DNA of 38,881 nt from Chara braunii (GCA_003427395.1 BFEA01000088.1:1040022-1078902); one strand, 5' to 3'; positions 1 through 10,567 are shown, numbered from the stretch's first letter. The notes: generated by a model not told the origin, from the sequence alone. Numbers and translations are program-made.

Positions 1-38
<38 letters not shown>
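1..38. repeat. (AG)n microsatellite
   Basis: Uninterrupted AG dinucleotide repeat at the very start of the window; it probably continues upstream. Confidence 0.97.
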
Positions 39-41
<3 letters not shown>

Positions 42-1978
42 AAATAGAAGACGACAAGGTCCGAAAAGAAAAAAGTTCGGCGTCGCCGCCTTACACTCAC
101 GCCAAGGATAACAATCCGCAACAAAGGCGCATTCGCCGTTAATTCCACTATGGCCCCGGGCCAATCACTCACTCAACTCCAATCATCGAACCTCATACCC
201 GCACCGACGATCCCGGCCGTCGCGTGCTAACTCCCACCACTGCGATCGTCACCCCGCTGTCGTAAACTCGACACGGTTCGCCCGGATACCACAGTCCGTC
301 GTGGCGATCAAGCGCGCAACCGGCCAGCCTATCCTCAGCCCGACAGGACTTTCCGACTCGCATCAATCCACCCTGCCTAGCCACTGCTTCCCGGAAGCTG
401 GCTTAGGAGTCGAGAACGTAAGAGAGATTTGCGGACGCGCTTGCAGGTTTTATAGTTGCGACAGGGGAGATAAAAGGGGGAGAAGGCGACAGGATAGATG
501 AGGTGTAAGAGGGGAAGCACGAGGAGAAGACTTTGAGAAGAGTGCTCTACGAACGCCATGTTGATCCCTCGGAACTCAAGGTTCAACCAATCAGATTCGT
601 CGCGCGATAGGAAGGTCCTATCGATCCACGCACCTGATTGGCGGGTGGGAGTTATCGGGGGGGAATCGACCGGGCGTCGTACGCCAGACTCAGAGGGTGA
701 AAAGAGAAAAGGAACGAGAGTTGGCGCAAGACGGGTCCAAGATTTAGACGATCAAGAAAGGGAAATGGGCGCGCAAACAGCAAGGCGGGGGAGGGAGGGA
801 GAGAGAGAAAGAAACAGTTACGGGGAGAGAGAAAGAGGAGGGAGAAGGAAAGGGAGCGCGGGAGGGAGCGATACAGGGGGCCAGAGGGGAGGAAGCTTTT
901 GCATGCACGGCGCCGTCAACAAAAAAAAGGAAAAAGGCACCGAAACAATTACAACTTGCTTCTATCCTAATTCAAAATTGAAATCACCATATCCCCGCGC
1001 GTGAAAAAGCGATGCGGTAAAAGAAAAATCCTACGCCTATTTGTATTCACGCCAAATTCCGAGAGTTTTTCCCGATGCGCCCAAGAACATTCATACACTC
1101 GAAAAGGACTCGTCGAAGCTCCGCTTATTCCGGAATTCCCAACTGCTGAGCCCAATTGCCAGTGCGCTCGCTAACTGAAAGGCGCACGTAAATTCCCATG
1201 TATTTCCCGACTTTGCAAAAAGAAAAACAGAACCCAGCAGTCGAAAAAGCTCTCAAAAAAAGGAAAATGTGGTACCCAAAAGCAAGAAATCAAAACGGGG
1301 CTTTCCTGGGGTTGGTATGATACAAGCAAAAGAAAGGGTACGAAAGATAGCACGGGGTCGGGAAGTGGTTCGTCACAGACTCATGCGAATCCGGAGTATC
1401 ACTCGGTACGACACCTCAGGGCTGTCTGAATGCAAGGGACCACCCTTCAAGCTCTAATGAACATGAAGTGGAGGCAGGTGGCGGATTGGCCAGAGAGCTC
1501 GGAATTGATCAGACAAGCTGGGGATGGAAGTTGGAGGAGGATAGAATGTGGGACCTAGCAAACCTTGCAGTTTGCTATCAGAGGAAGAGATTGACTAAAG
1601 GAAAAAGAGTGGTCAAGTCAGCTTGTGATCGTTGGGAAAGCGGTATTCCCCGCCTCTCTCCTCCGTCACAGAAAGGAATGTATAAGTTGTGGACCCAGCT
1701 AACACAAATGCCTTCACAAAAGATAAGCTCGCTCTTATGGCTGCAGTCACACTAAGAAGTTCCAGTGGCCAGGTGAAGAGGGATATCGGTGCAGGAAGCC
1801 TGTGGCAGATGTAGCTGGATTATCGAAACCATGCATCACCTTTGGTGGGTCTGTCCCAGGTCTGCAAAATGGTGGGGGTAGTGGTTTGATCATTGGGTCA
1901 GGATTTCAGGAAGGCGAGACCTCACCGGAGAAAGTTGGGTGCGGATGGGTGTCCTGCCTGAAGGGACAACGAGAGACA
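39..1978. other. Unassigned sequence left of the Gypsy element
   Basis: No recognisable protein family, RNA gene or terminal repeat is visible in this 1.9-kb stretch. It contains a purine-rich low-complexity block (about 780-890) made of GA and GGGA runs. Open frames here are short and lack known motifs. It is probably intergenic sequence or degraded repeat. Confidence 0.6.
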
Positions 1979-3981
1979 TGTGATAAGCTCAGACCCGTAC
2001 CGCGCGGCTTGCCGTATCCCTGAGGAAAAATCCCGCGAAAGCCCCGAAGTACGGACGCGGACAAAGAGGGGTTTTTCTTTCTTTTGCTTTTATTTTCTTT
2101 TTGAAACGCCTTTTTCATTTTTTCTGGTTAATAACTCCCACGCGGGCGAATAGTGGCTGCGGTATGAAAACCAAGAAACGGTTTCGGTGGGGACTTTTTG
2201 AATTTTTGCGCGCGCGCGCCTAAGCTCCGACTTCTTCGCGCGTCTCGCACCCACATTTCTCCTGTCCTGCTCATCTACACCCTGCGCTGCCCGCAACTCG
2301 CGCTGACAACCCGCCGCCTCCCGCGCTATAAATGCACGCAACCCTCTCCTCTCTCTCTCTTTGATCTCGGCTGCAATGCTGCGCGAGCTATGCTCGAAGT
2401 CCGCGGCGCCGAACAGGCTCGACGAGCCCAAGGACGGGCGGAGTGACGACGCGGGGTGGGCCCGCGATAGACTCGGGGCCAAGCAGTCGGAGGGACTGAG
2501 CAGTGGTGGGGATTGGACGCCGGCCGCGGCTGGGCCTTGTGGCTATGGTGGTCGGTGGTCTTGGGAAGTTTTGAAGGTTGCGCCTGGGGGCGGCAGTTAA
2601 TTGAGAATTTTCGTGTACAAGAAGGACTCGCTTTTATCTCCATTGCTGCCGCTTTTGTCTATCCATGATGCGTGTGTGAGGCCCCGAGTAATGGGAAGCT
2701 TGTTGTGCGCATGAGTGATGTCGAAGGTCTATGGATGATTGGATGTCCTGTCAAGGGTTGTTGATTGCATGCATGTATGTTTGTATGTACTTGTCCGGGC
2801 GGGGACGGGGGAACTGAACTGGAGGACCGTCTGCTTAGGAGTATGAGTGTGTTAATCNCGTTGTTCCCCTCCCTTCCGCGGCCCTTCCTGCGNGCATGCG
2901 CAGTCTCGGTGTAACTCACTCTCTCTCTCTTCCTCTCTCTCGCCTTTCCTTTTTGAACGGGTAGTCATCGCTTTTGAACTTCTCGTCCCCGCACCGGTGA
3001 CGTCAACCGCCTGCGTCCGCGCGCGCGGTCGACGCCCCCGCGACGGGGAAGAGAACTTAGATTTCCTCATCTTCTCCCGGCGCACTAACCTTGAGAGAGA
3101 AGGATTACAACGAGTGTTGTATGGAGACGGTGTTGGTACGGAGGACCGGGAGCGTGGGGTATGGCCCGTGTTCATCGCCTACCTACGATCATCCCAACTC
3201 GCTACCAGCCTTTCCCATCACAGATGACGACGGTGTCTACTGCGATGCGGATGTACGGCGCGCTTTGAGTCAAACGGAGCAAGTATGTTGGCGAAACCCG
3301 CCCCGGGCGTTCAATATCAGGGGAGACGGGTTTGTCTTAATTGATCGCTTTGATTCCCCGACTTTAATATTGCCTTACACGGGTTTGACGGTGTTGCCTT
3401 GGTCGGTCGCTCACGCCACGTGGCGACCGCAGTTTGATTGTCGCTGGTGTCGCCAGGGGGACTCGTGTTCTTGGCGACGATTGGTCCTGGGTTACGAGGG
3501 AGCAACACGTTTCCCTGAGCTCTCCCGTGATGCAGGGGTGCTGCCCGCGCAATTTCGAATTCGGATGCCGACGAGTCCTCCCGCCGCTTCACCCTCTCGA
3601 AAACTTCCGCGCGGACTTTGCAAGTCCGATGCCGAGGCTTGAAGGCCTCGAACCCACCACCTATCCCTCAAACCCATGACGGCCGGAGTTTCCATCTTCC
3701 GCCGGCATGGCCCTCTCCCCTTGATGACTTTTTCCGTCTTGATGCACGACGACCGTTCATTTTCGTGGAAATCCTTTTGATTTTAGTATTTCGAAGTGAC
3801 CCGACCTCCCCCCGGGGGACTTCGCGACGACAGTTCGACTCCGGGGTAACCTCTGGCACGAAACGAGACCCTCCCGTTCTGTCCGGGAGACTCCACCCCT
3901 ACGGCCAAAAATCCTCGGCCACGCCCCTCCTAGAACTCTGATCGGCGGCCCAGTACGGGAAGCCGCGAGGGGGCGTGAGGT
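1979..3981 (+). repeat. Left (5') LTR
   Basis: The start TGTGATAAGCTCAGACC recurs at 12306. The end GCGTGAGGT lies directly before the primer-binding site, giving about 2003 bp. The usual CA at the 3' end is absent. The copy differs from the right LTR by scattered substitutions (several per 70 bp around 3185-3260) and lacks a 243-bp segment found there. The block from about 2600 to 3180 is identical to the right copy, including two N positions (2858, 2893). Confidence 0.88.
2327..2333 (+). promoter_or_regulatory. Probable LTR TATA box
   Basis: TATAAAT is followed within 15-35 bases by a CT-rich tract typical of plant initiators. The same arrangement occurs in the right LTR at 12898-12904. 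This would place the U3/R boundary near 2355-2365. Position and motif are seen; promoter activity is inferred. Confidence 0.55.
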
Positions 3982-3993
3982 TGGTATCAGAGC
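3982..3993 (+). promoter_or_regulatory. Primer-binding site, tRNA-iMet type
   Basis: TGGTATCAGAGC begins one base after the LTR end. It matches the standard plant LTR-retrotransposon primer site, complementary to the 3' end of initiator methionine tRNA. It fixes the 3' boundary of the left LTR and the direction of the element. Confidence 0.88.
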
Positions 3994-4171
3994 TGATTTG
4001 TTTCGGCTCCGAGGTTTTCCTAGGACGATTACCCTGTTTAAGAGTTTTTTCTTTTTTATCTTTCTTTTTAGATTTTTCTCATTTTTGAGTAGGCGGGCTC
4101 CCCGTCGACGGCGGCCCGCGAATAGCAATCAGAAGAGAGCGAGAGGCCGGGCCCGAGATCCGCCTCCCGCG

Positions 4172-5766
4172 ATGGTGGAGCCCATAATTGGGGGTGGAAA
4201 CGACGGCGATAACCACGCTGGGATGGCCAATCATCCCCTGTATTTTGTACCTCCTCCCTCCGAAGTTCCTATTTTTTTTTCGAAGATGATACCGACCCTC
4301 GCACCTGGCTAGCTGCCTTGAAAGCCCAGGGCTGGTCGGACCAGTTGCTCCGAGAACGAATCCCCGGAAGGTTAGCCGAAACCGCTTTTGAGTGGTATGG
4401 ACAGAATCCCTTCACTAATTGGTTAGCCTTCTTGAGGAAATTTCTCGACAGATTTGATCACATCGCACTAGGTCAATGCCTCCGTCTAATAAAGGAATAC
4501 ACGCAGCAGCCTCGGGAAACCTTGGCTAGATATTCTGAACGTTTTACGTACCTAGCCGAACACTCCGGGGTGGACGAGAAAATGGTACAGACTGATTTCG
4601 TCAGAGGATTATCAGATTCTCGCCTGCAGAAAAAGATCCGCAAGAAATGCAACCCTATAGAACATACCCTGACGAAGCTAATTCAGTACACCATTAAGTA
4701 CAGGAAAGAAAATTACGATGTGGGGCTGGACTCAGAATCCGACGAAGACGACCCTTCGGGTGTTCGACGCATTAGCTACTCCGCTACATCACGAATGTTC
4801 GAAGATCGCTTTGGGTTGGGTCCGACAAAAAAAGGCTCGGATCGGAAAGCTTCTTCCTCTGCTTCGACCCCCCGTCGCTCTAGTCAAGCTCAAGGAGGCC
4901 GGGGCAAGGAAGAAGTATCCATGAAAGAGGTCGCGGCCCAACTAGTTACGGTAGTGGCCCCGGTGACGGAGTTTGTTCAGGGTTTGCAGCGGCAACGCAA
5001 AGCCGCCGCACAACGGCAACAAGCGGCTATGGCCGCCGGGGCCCCTATGATAAGATCGGCCGTAGCCGGGGCTGTCCCGCCCTTACGATGTTATAACTGT
5101 AATCAGCCAGGCCACTTTGCGAAAGATTGTCCGAAACCTCGAACTCAGGGTGGGCCCGCGGGGCCCACCGGACCTTCCCAAATCCCGCTGGCTGCTCCAA
5201 CTGCTGTAGGACAAGGGAGGGTGGCCACGGTAATGGATACTGGAACAACGGAAATGGTGACCCCTGCGGCTACCAAGATAGGACCCGATGAGTACATGGC
5301 TGCGGCGATGTTCGAACCTGGGACCATTGGAGTGATACGTCACGTCCAAAGGATTACCGAGGAAAGCGACCTCGGGCCTTGGCGACCGGGGTTCGAAGAT
5401 CTCATGGCCCCTGGCCCTGAGTACAAAGACGGTCATATCGACGTGTTGGATGCATTGAAGGCTCTGGATCTGCGGATCCCCGTCCCTATTCCCTATCTGC
5501 TAACCATTTCCGAAGCGGCTAACGAAAAGTTGATCGAACGATGCCTCAAAAACAGGCGCCGATTCGAAGAAAGTCGAAAGGGCAAAAAGTCGGTCCTACG
5601 GGACCTACCCACAAACGAGGAGTTGCAGCCCTCGACCTCAAAGGTGCATGAAGCCAACCGGATAGGAATGATCCAGACCGTAGATTCTGCATCGGAAAAA
5701 CCCGAGGTATTCCTCCGAGCCTATCCTATAACCTGGAAAAGCATTGAGTGTGACTGCGAGGTCTGA
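4172..5766 (+). CDS. gag: Gag polyprotein (frameshift near the N-terminus)
   Basis: Structural protein that would form the virus-like particle and bind element RNA. The probable ATG at 4172 lies about 180 bases after the primer site. That frame stops at 4310-4312, while the long ORF is open from 4318 in another frame. A 9-T run at 4272-4280 lies exactly where the frame changes, so a single-base indel or sequencing error there is likely. Residues 1-115 of the 4318 ORF have the retrotransposon Gag core pattern (WYGQNPF, RYSERF, FVRGL). A CCHC zinc knuckle lies at C258-x2-C261-x4-H266-x4-C271 (5089-5130). About 210 further residues of unassigned function follow before a UGA at 5764. The sequence continues in frame into protease. 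Confidence 0.85.
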
Positions 5767-6267
5767 GGAAACCTCTCGACCGCCATCCTAGACTCGGGAT
5801 CGTTAGCGGTCGCCATTTCTTGGAGATTGACGAAACAATTGGGAAGGGAAGGACAGGTTCAGCCCCTCCGACCGGATGAACTGTATATACCCGCTATGGA
5901 AGACAACATTCATTGTAAAGGGCGGATAACGAACGTGCCTATACGGGTGGGGCGGGTGCATTGTTTGTGCGACGCAATCGTGTTGGATGTACAGGCGTAT
6001 GATGTTTTGCTAGGCATTCCCTGGCAGGCGGCGGTCGGAGCGCGAATGCACTTTGACAGCTGTAAGGTGGTGCTCACATCGGCCCACCCCAAACCACAAA
6101 CGATACCAATGAGATTGGCGGTGCGTATGCACACCCAGCCGGCGCCTCGAATCACCACGAAAGCCCATCAAATCAACATGATCCGACGCCTGTCACCAGG
6201 CGAAAATGAAACCTCGTCGGAAACTGATGAGACGGATGTACCCGATCGATATCCGATCCGGGTTTAG
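5767..6267 (+). CDS. pro: Retropepsin-like aspartic protease
   Basis: Would cleave the Gag-Pol polyprotein. It starts directly after the gag UGA with no frame change. The catalytic motif is ILDSGS, Asp codon at 5791-5793, one codon off the commoner DTG by the accepted Thr-to-Ser change. A downstream segment (IPVRVG-like, then DVLLGIPW near 6000-6030) fits the protease flap and C-terminal hydrophobic Gly region. The frame ends at a UAG (6265-6267), after which it stays open into RT. There is no convincing own start codon, so expression as part of a fusion is expected. Confidence 0.78.
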   Translation, partial: GNLSTAILDSGSLAVAISWRLTKQLGREGQVQPLRPDELYIPAMEDNIHCKGRITNVPIRVGRVHCLCDAIVLDVQAYDVLLGIPWQAAVGARMHFDSCKVVLTSAHPKPQTIPMRLAVRMHTQPAPRITTKAHQINMIRRLSPGENETSSETDETDVPDRYPIRV

Positions 6268-8352
6268 GATCGGTGGCGCCATTCTTGGCGGCGAGAACCC
6301 ATGAAAATTGTTCGGAGTGAATCCAATCAGTCCCATGCGTTCTCCTCTATCGTGCAGGGAGAACCCTTGCTGAGGGTGTCCCGAATAACTGACCTCTCGG
6401 AACCCCCTGCGTCCTTATACCTCCGGACGGACCCCCTTCTCGAAAGATTTACAGAGCTTAGGGGGTTGTGCGATTTGTCTTCCCGTCCCCCACGGCCCCT
6501 ACTTACGAATGAAAAAGCCACTATGCTCCTGAAGGAGAGGGTGTCGTTTCAACCCCGAACAAGGGGATATCGATGGGGACCAAGGGAACTGGCGCAGGCC
6601 TTTTCGGTAGAACCTTCGGCCGAAGCCGAACTGGACAGTGACAGTGACATGGAAAGCGAGACGATAAGCCCGGCGGAAAGTCAACTCATTGCGACTGTCC
6701 TTTCGGCGAGGACCGGCAACTCCTTGTTTGGTGCCTCGCCTGATGCCAGCACGGCGGTCCCCACGGTTGTGACGATGGTCTCCCTTCCTGGGGGAACCGT
6801 AGAAGTTCAATTACCAGCCCGTGTCCCGAACGACTACAAACGCCTTCTTTTGGCAGTTATACGGGCCCTCCCGGAAGCCGTCAGTATCCAGGATCGCGAT
6901 ATAGGACTTACCCACCTGATCCAACACGCGATTGATACCGGTGATCGCGCCCCGATACATTGCCGACCGTACCGTTATTCACTAAAGGAAAGACAACTGG
7001 TCCTGGAAAGGGTACGGGAGTTCGAACGGTTAGGATGGATTGAACCATCGCTGGGACCATGGTCATTTCCTGTGGTCCTCGTGCCAAAACGAAACGGTTC
7101 AGTCCGAGTGTGTATTGACTACCGCAAATTAAACACTATTACTACCAAAGACGTCTATCCGCTACCGCGGATTGACGATCTGCTGGATGCTATCGGGTCC
7201 GCTCGAGTCTTTTCAAAGTTCGATATCCGACACGGTTTTCATCACGTTGCAGTCCGACCGGAAAACCGGCCCAAAACCGCTTTTGTCCTGTTCGAGGGCA
7301 CGTGGCAGCGGATCCAGTGTCCCATGGGAATTTGCAACGCCCCCGCAACATTCCAACGGGCCATGAATATGGCCTTCGCCGAGTTCGTTAACAAAACCCG
7401 TTTGACACAGCCGTTGATAAATTTCTGTGTGATTGTGTACATGGATGATATTTTGGTCTTTTCCAAAACCTACGAGTACCATGTGGAACATGTCGAATGG
7501 GTGTTGCATGCGTTGAAGGATGCGGGGTTCAAAGTGGCTCCGGAGAAAAGCGAGTTCTTTTTGTCCGAAATTTCCTTTTTGGGCTACATCGTCACGGTCG
7601 AGGGACTGAAACCGGATCCCAGGAAGGTAGCGGCGGTTCGAGAAGCCCCAACCCCGATCACGCTCACTCAGGTTGGAGCCTTCCTAGGGCTGGCCTCTTA
7701 TTATCGACGCTTCACTGGTATTCGGAGCTTTGCCTGCCTCGCCAAGCCACTGACGAACCTGCTGAAGAAGGAGGAGCAGCTGATCTGGACGCTGGAATGC
7801 GAGGCGGCTTTTCGGGCACTCAAGGAGGCTCTAACATCGGCACCCGTGTTGGCGCGTCCCGATCCGACGAGACAGTTTGCGCTGCATACCGACTGGCAGT
7901 CGCAGGCGATATCGGCGGTGCTGACTCAGCAAGGAACGGACGAAAGGGAGCACGTCATTGAGTATGCGTCTAAGACGCTGAGCCAGGTGCAGTCTAATTA
8001 CGAAGCATGCAAAGGGGAATGTCTAGCGGTGGTGTGGGGGATTGAGCATTTCCGGCCGTATCTTTACGACCAGAAATTTGTGCTGGTAACGGATCATCAG
8101 CCGCTGCTGTCCCTACGCCACAACACGGACTACACAGGGACGCTGGGAAGGTGGGCGGTGCGCCCGCAGGACTATGACTTCGACATTCGCCACCGTGCCA
8201 CGCGGCAGCATGGCAACGCCGATGGATTAACGCGCCTCCTGCCGCCCAACAAGTGTCCCGCCAATGAGCGACTCATTCCGTGGAAGCCGGAAGCCATTCC
8301 GACGGATCCGCGCTACGGGGGGCTGCACGTGCTGCGCAAGGGCGACGCCTGA
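6268..8352 (+). CDS. pol: Reverse transcriptase - RNase H
   Basis: Copies element RNA into DNA. The first ATG is at 6301, but the frame is open from 6268 right after the UAG. RT motifs in order: VCIDYRKLN, FSKFDIRHGFH, CPMGICNAPATFQR, and the catalytic YMDD at residue 380 (7438-7449). The thumb/connection follows, with FLGLASYYRRF near 7680-7715. RNase H begins near 7860, with HTDW (Asp at 7891), a Glu in KGECLAVVWG and TDHQPL. About 200 residues precede the RT fold and may include a linker or protease remnant. UGA at 8350 and UAG at 8356 end the run. The catalytic residues I can check are intact. Confidence 0.93.
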   Translation, partial: DRWRHSWRREPMKIVRSESNQSHAFSSIVQGEPLLRVSRITDLSEPPASLYLRTDPLLERFTELRGLCDLSSRPPRPLLTNEKATMLLKERVSFQPRTRGYRWGPRELAQAFSVEPSAEAELDSDSDMESETISPAESQLIATVLSARTGNSLFGASPDASTAVPTVVTMVSLPGGTVEVQLPARVPNDYKRLLLAVIRALPEAVSIQDRDIGLTHLIQHAIDTGDRAPIHCRPYRYSLKERQLVLERVREFERLGWIEPSLGPWSFPVVLVPKRNGSVRVCIDYRKLNTITTKDVYPLPRIDDLLDAIGSARVFSKFDIRHGFHHVAVRPENRPKTAFVLFEGTWQRIQCPMGICNAPATFQRAMNMAFAEFVNKTRLTQPLINFCVIVYMDDILVFSKTYEYHVEHVEWVLHALKDAGFKVAPEKSEFFLSEISFLGYIVTVEGLKPDPRKVAAVREAPTPITLTQVGAFLGLASYYRRFTGIRSFACLAKPLTNLLKKEEQLIWTLECEAAFRALKEALTSAPVLARPDPTRQFALHTDWQSQAISAVLTQQGTDEREHVIEYASKTLSQVQSNYEACKGECLAVVWGIEHFRPYLYDQKFVLVTDHQPLLSLRHNTDYTGTLGRWAVRPQDYDFDIRHRATRQHGNADGLTRLLPPNKCPANERLIPWKPEAIPTDPRYGGLHVLRKGDA

Positions 8353-8358
8353 GTCTAG

Positions 8359-8715
8359 AATGGAGATTTCGCCAGAGATGGTGGACGCCATCTCCTTCTC
8401 TCGTCCAGTTCTCTTGCTCCCTCGTCTAGTCCCAACGCCTCCTCTAAGTCACATCTAAGTTCCTGTTTCTTCTGTACTCTGCCTATGGTCCCAGATCGAA
8501 AAGGGTCACATCCGGGAGGGCCTAGTTTTCTTCTATGGGTACAGTGTAGTCAGTGTCATACGGTCAAATCTCACGGACAGTGCGTTAGGTACCGAAGTGA
8601 AAAGACATGGGTCTGTCCCAACTGTAGAACGGACCAAGTCCCTATCGAGAAGCGGTATCTGGACGCAAGAACAGCCGACGGATTTGCGCCCAGTGCTCGC
8701 AGGGCAGAAGTCTGA
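8359..8715 (+). CDS. PHD-finger-like zinc domain between RNase H and integrase
   Basis: A 118-codon open stretch in the pol frame, bounded by UAG (8356) and UGA (8713). Cysteines and a histidine are arranged as C-x2-C (8464, 8473), 23 residues, C-x2-C preceded by Trp (WVQC, 8545), 5 residues, H, 2 residues, C, 10 residues, C-x2-C (CPNC, ending 8625). This Cys4-His-Cys3 order with Trp before the last pair is the PHD-finger pattern; the first gap is slightly long. PHD fingers commonly read histone H3 tails, so a role in guiding integration, like the chromodomain of chromoviruses, is possible. That function is inferred. The alternative is a diverged integrase-associated zinc ribbon. Confidence 0.5.
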   Translation, partial: NGDFARDGGRHLLLSSSSLAPSSSPNASSKSHLSSCFFCTLPMVPDRKGSHPGGPSFLLWVQCSQCHTVKSHGQCVRYRSEKTWVCPNCRTDQVPIEKRYLDARTADGFAPSARRAEV

Positions 8716-9693
8716 ACGGACCTCCTGTTGTTAAGGAGACTGACAGGTGACTCGCTGACAGAACTGACCAAAGCCGAGCGGCGGCGAGTCATGGAGCGGG
8801 CACACGATTATCGCTGGCAGGGATCGACGTCACAAAAACGAAAAATCGAGGATGACGGAGGGTCTAGCTGGTTGACGGTTCCGCACCCTTTAGCTAGGTT
8901 CGATTGGACCCGAGCCACTCATGAAGAGGATGCGGTCCACTTCGCGGTCAAATACACGGAAAAGGCTATCGAAAAGAATGGATGGTATTGGTCGGGAATT
9001 TGGGAAGATGCGAAATACATCGTCCAGAATTGCCCGCCCTGCACGGCGGACAAGGCACCGGTATAGATGCCTCGGACGATGGTGCCTACTCTAGTAGAGC
9101 GGCATTTTCAGAGGGTTAGTATCGAGACGACATATATCAACGTTCCGAGAGGTCCCGTCGATCAGGGAGAGCTCAATGTTCTTTTAGTGGCCGTCGATCA
9201 TTTTTTGAAATGGATCGAGGCATACCCTATGACCAGCCGGAATTCACAGGAGGTAGCCTGGTACATAAACCGATTTTTGTGCATGCGTCTAGACCTAGAA
9301 GAGGTACACATGGACAATGGGTCGGAATATCAAGGCGAGGTAGAACGTCACCTAGTCAGGGCGGGCGTTAGGATTATCTACTTGCCGAAGCATTGGCCTC
9401 AAGCCAATGGCCTGGTAGAGAATGCCAACCGACTGATTAAGACCGCTCTTAGACGGAATATCACTGCGGGAGACACCCGGCCCTGGCCTGTCATTGTCGA
9501 CCACATCTTGGCCGTCTATCGGGCTACCCTACACAGTAGTACTGGGGTGTCCCCCTTCCAACTGAGAACCAATAGTGTCCCTCAGGTGCAGTTGTCTTCC
9601 TTGGTAGGTACGGAAGTTAGAGCAACACGGGCCCAGCACGATCCGCGACTACGAGAACCGACATTTGTCCGCGGGACCACTACCTCACTATAA
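8716..9693 (+). CDS. int: Integrase (zinc-binding and catalytic domains)
   Basis: Inserts element cDNA into the genome. The HHCC zinc domain is in the 8728-9066 segment: H65-x5-H71-x30-C102-x2-C105. An in-frame UAG (9064-9066) separates it from the catalytic core. In the core (numbered from 9067), DNGSEY holds D83 and GLVENANRL holds E118, the second and third catalytic acids. At the expected first catalytic Asp the sequence reads VSIE, so Glu20 stands there instead. VDHFLKWIEAYP matches the conserved Gypsy core segment. The frame ends at 9693, and the C-terminal domain continues in another frame. Confidence 0.88.
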
Positions 9694-9960
9694 AGTTGGG
9701 GACTTGGTGCAGGTACGAAAATCCGCGCGCTCCTCCAAGATCCACCCACGCTACACAGGCATTTACGAGGTGACGGAAGTTGGCGAACGAGGCCAGCACT
9801 CGTGAAGCTGGTTCCCAGGCACAACTCGGAAGGCCGCCCGCTGACGAGGCACGCTGCTGCTCTCCGGCCTTTTCGGCCATCGCTGGATCTCGTGCGGCCA
9901 CCTGTCCTGCCCGAATCATCTTCTTCGTCCCTCTCTCGTGCTCCTTCGTCCTCGCCTCCT
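9670..9960 (+). pseudogene. Integrase C-terminal (GPY/F-like) domain, frameshifted
   Basis: Directly after the integrase stop, another frame reads HYKVGDLVQVRK, then a basic stretch and HPRYTGIYEV. This is the pattern of the Gypsy post-integrase GPY/F module. A second shift near 9790 leads to a segment ending in an LRPF-like motif, as at the end of many Gypsy integrases. A Ser/Pro-rich tail follows to about 9990. At least two single-base shifts have broken the reading frame. No chromodomain is visible after it. Confidence 0.65.
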
Positions 9961-10018
9961 TCTCCCCCTTCTCTCCGATCGGCGTCGTCGGCATCCGCGG
10001 AAGACCTTGCCTTGCAGG

Positions 10019-10567
10019 ATGAACCATCGCCAACAGGAGCATGAACTGCTCGAGCACTTCCAGCCGCCCATCTCGGACGCTCTTCTCTGGAACCGGTTCA
10101 ACGACGATCGGCAGCTGCGCTTCGACATTCAGCAAGTGAACGTGTCGGCACCCAGCGTTGCTGACTTGGCGGTGTACTCGCTCCTCGTGCAGCGTGTGAC
10201 GTACGCGGGCGTCTATGTGGACATATCGCCAGTGCCTGGTCAGGAATCCACGCGAGTGTTTATCGAGTTCCGAGCCATCCAGGTGGCTACGAACTTCGTG
10301 CACAGCGTCGCTACTTTCACCGGGGATTTAACCGTCTTGCCCGGGCACGATCGGGAGCCGACGTACAGGTTCTTGCGCGACTACGCCCTCCAGGTGGCTA
10401 GATCGATGGCGCGAGAGCAGGCGAGGGGCACCCATCGCTTCACCGCATACGAAGGACTTCTGCGGCGGACTCTGGAGGGAGCACTTGCATTGGTGCCGCA
10501 GCTCCCCGCGCTCCTCCCTCTCGCCGAGCCCCTCAACATTCAAGTTATCCCTCCCCCTTCTCTCTAA
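10019..10567 (+). CDS. Accessory ORF A downstream of integrase
   Basis: A 183-residue frame from an ATG at 10019. It is not a family I recognise. The predicted pattern is mixed alpha/beta: an N-terminal polar segment (LLEHFQPP), a strand-rich middle (YAGVYVDISPV, VFIEFRAIQVAT), then GDLTVLPG followed by a helix YRFLRDYALQVARSM, and a Pro/Leu-rich tail (LPALLPLAEPLNIQ). The last two elements resemble those of ORF C, and more weakly ORF B. It shares a frame with ORF B, whose ATG immediately follows its TAA. Position after integrase on the sense strand recalls the extra ORF or env-like gene of Tat/Athila Gypsy elements. I see no signal peptide or transmembrane segment. Function unknown. Confidence 0.6.
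   Translation: MNHRQQEHELLEHFQPPISDALLWNRFNDDRQLRFDIQQVNVSAPSVADLAVYSLLVQRVTYAGVYVDISPVPGQESTRVFIEFRAIQVATNFVHSVATFTGDLTVLPGHDREPTYRFLRDYALQVARSMAREQARGTHRFTAYEGLLRRTLEGALALVPQLPALLPLAEPLNIQVIPPPSL

Noticed and set aside
2361-2600. A 79-codon ORF in the left LTR conserved in the right LTR
   Set aside because: The differences between the two copies are mostly amino-acid changing (three against two silent), as expected for non-coding DNA; no family recognised.
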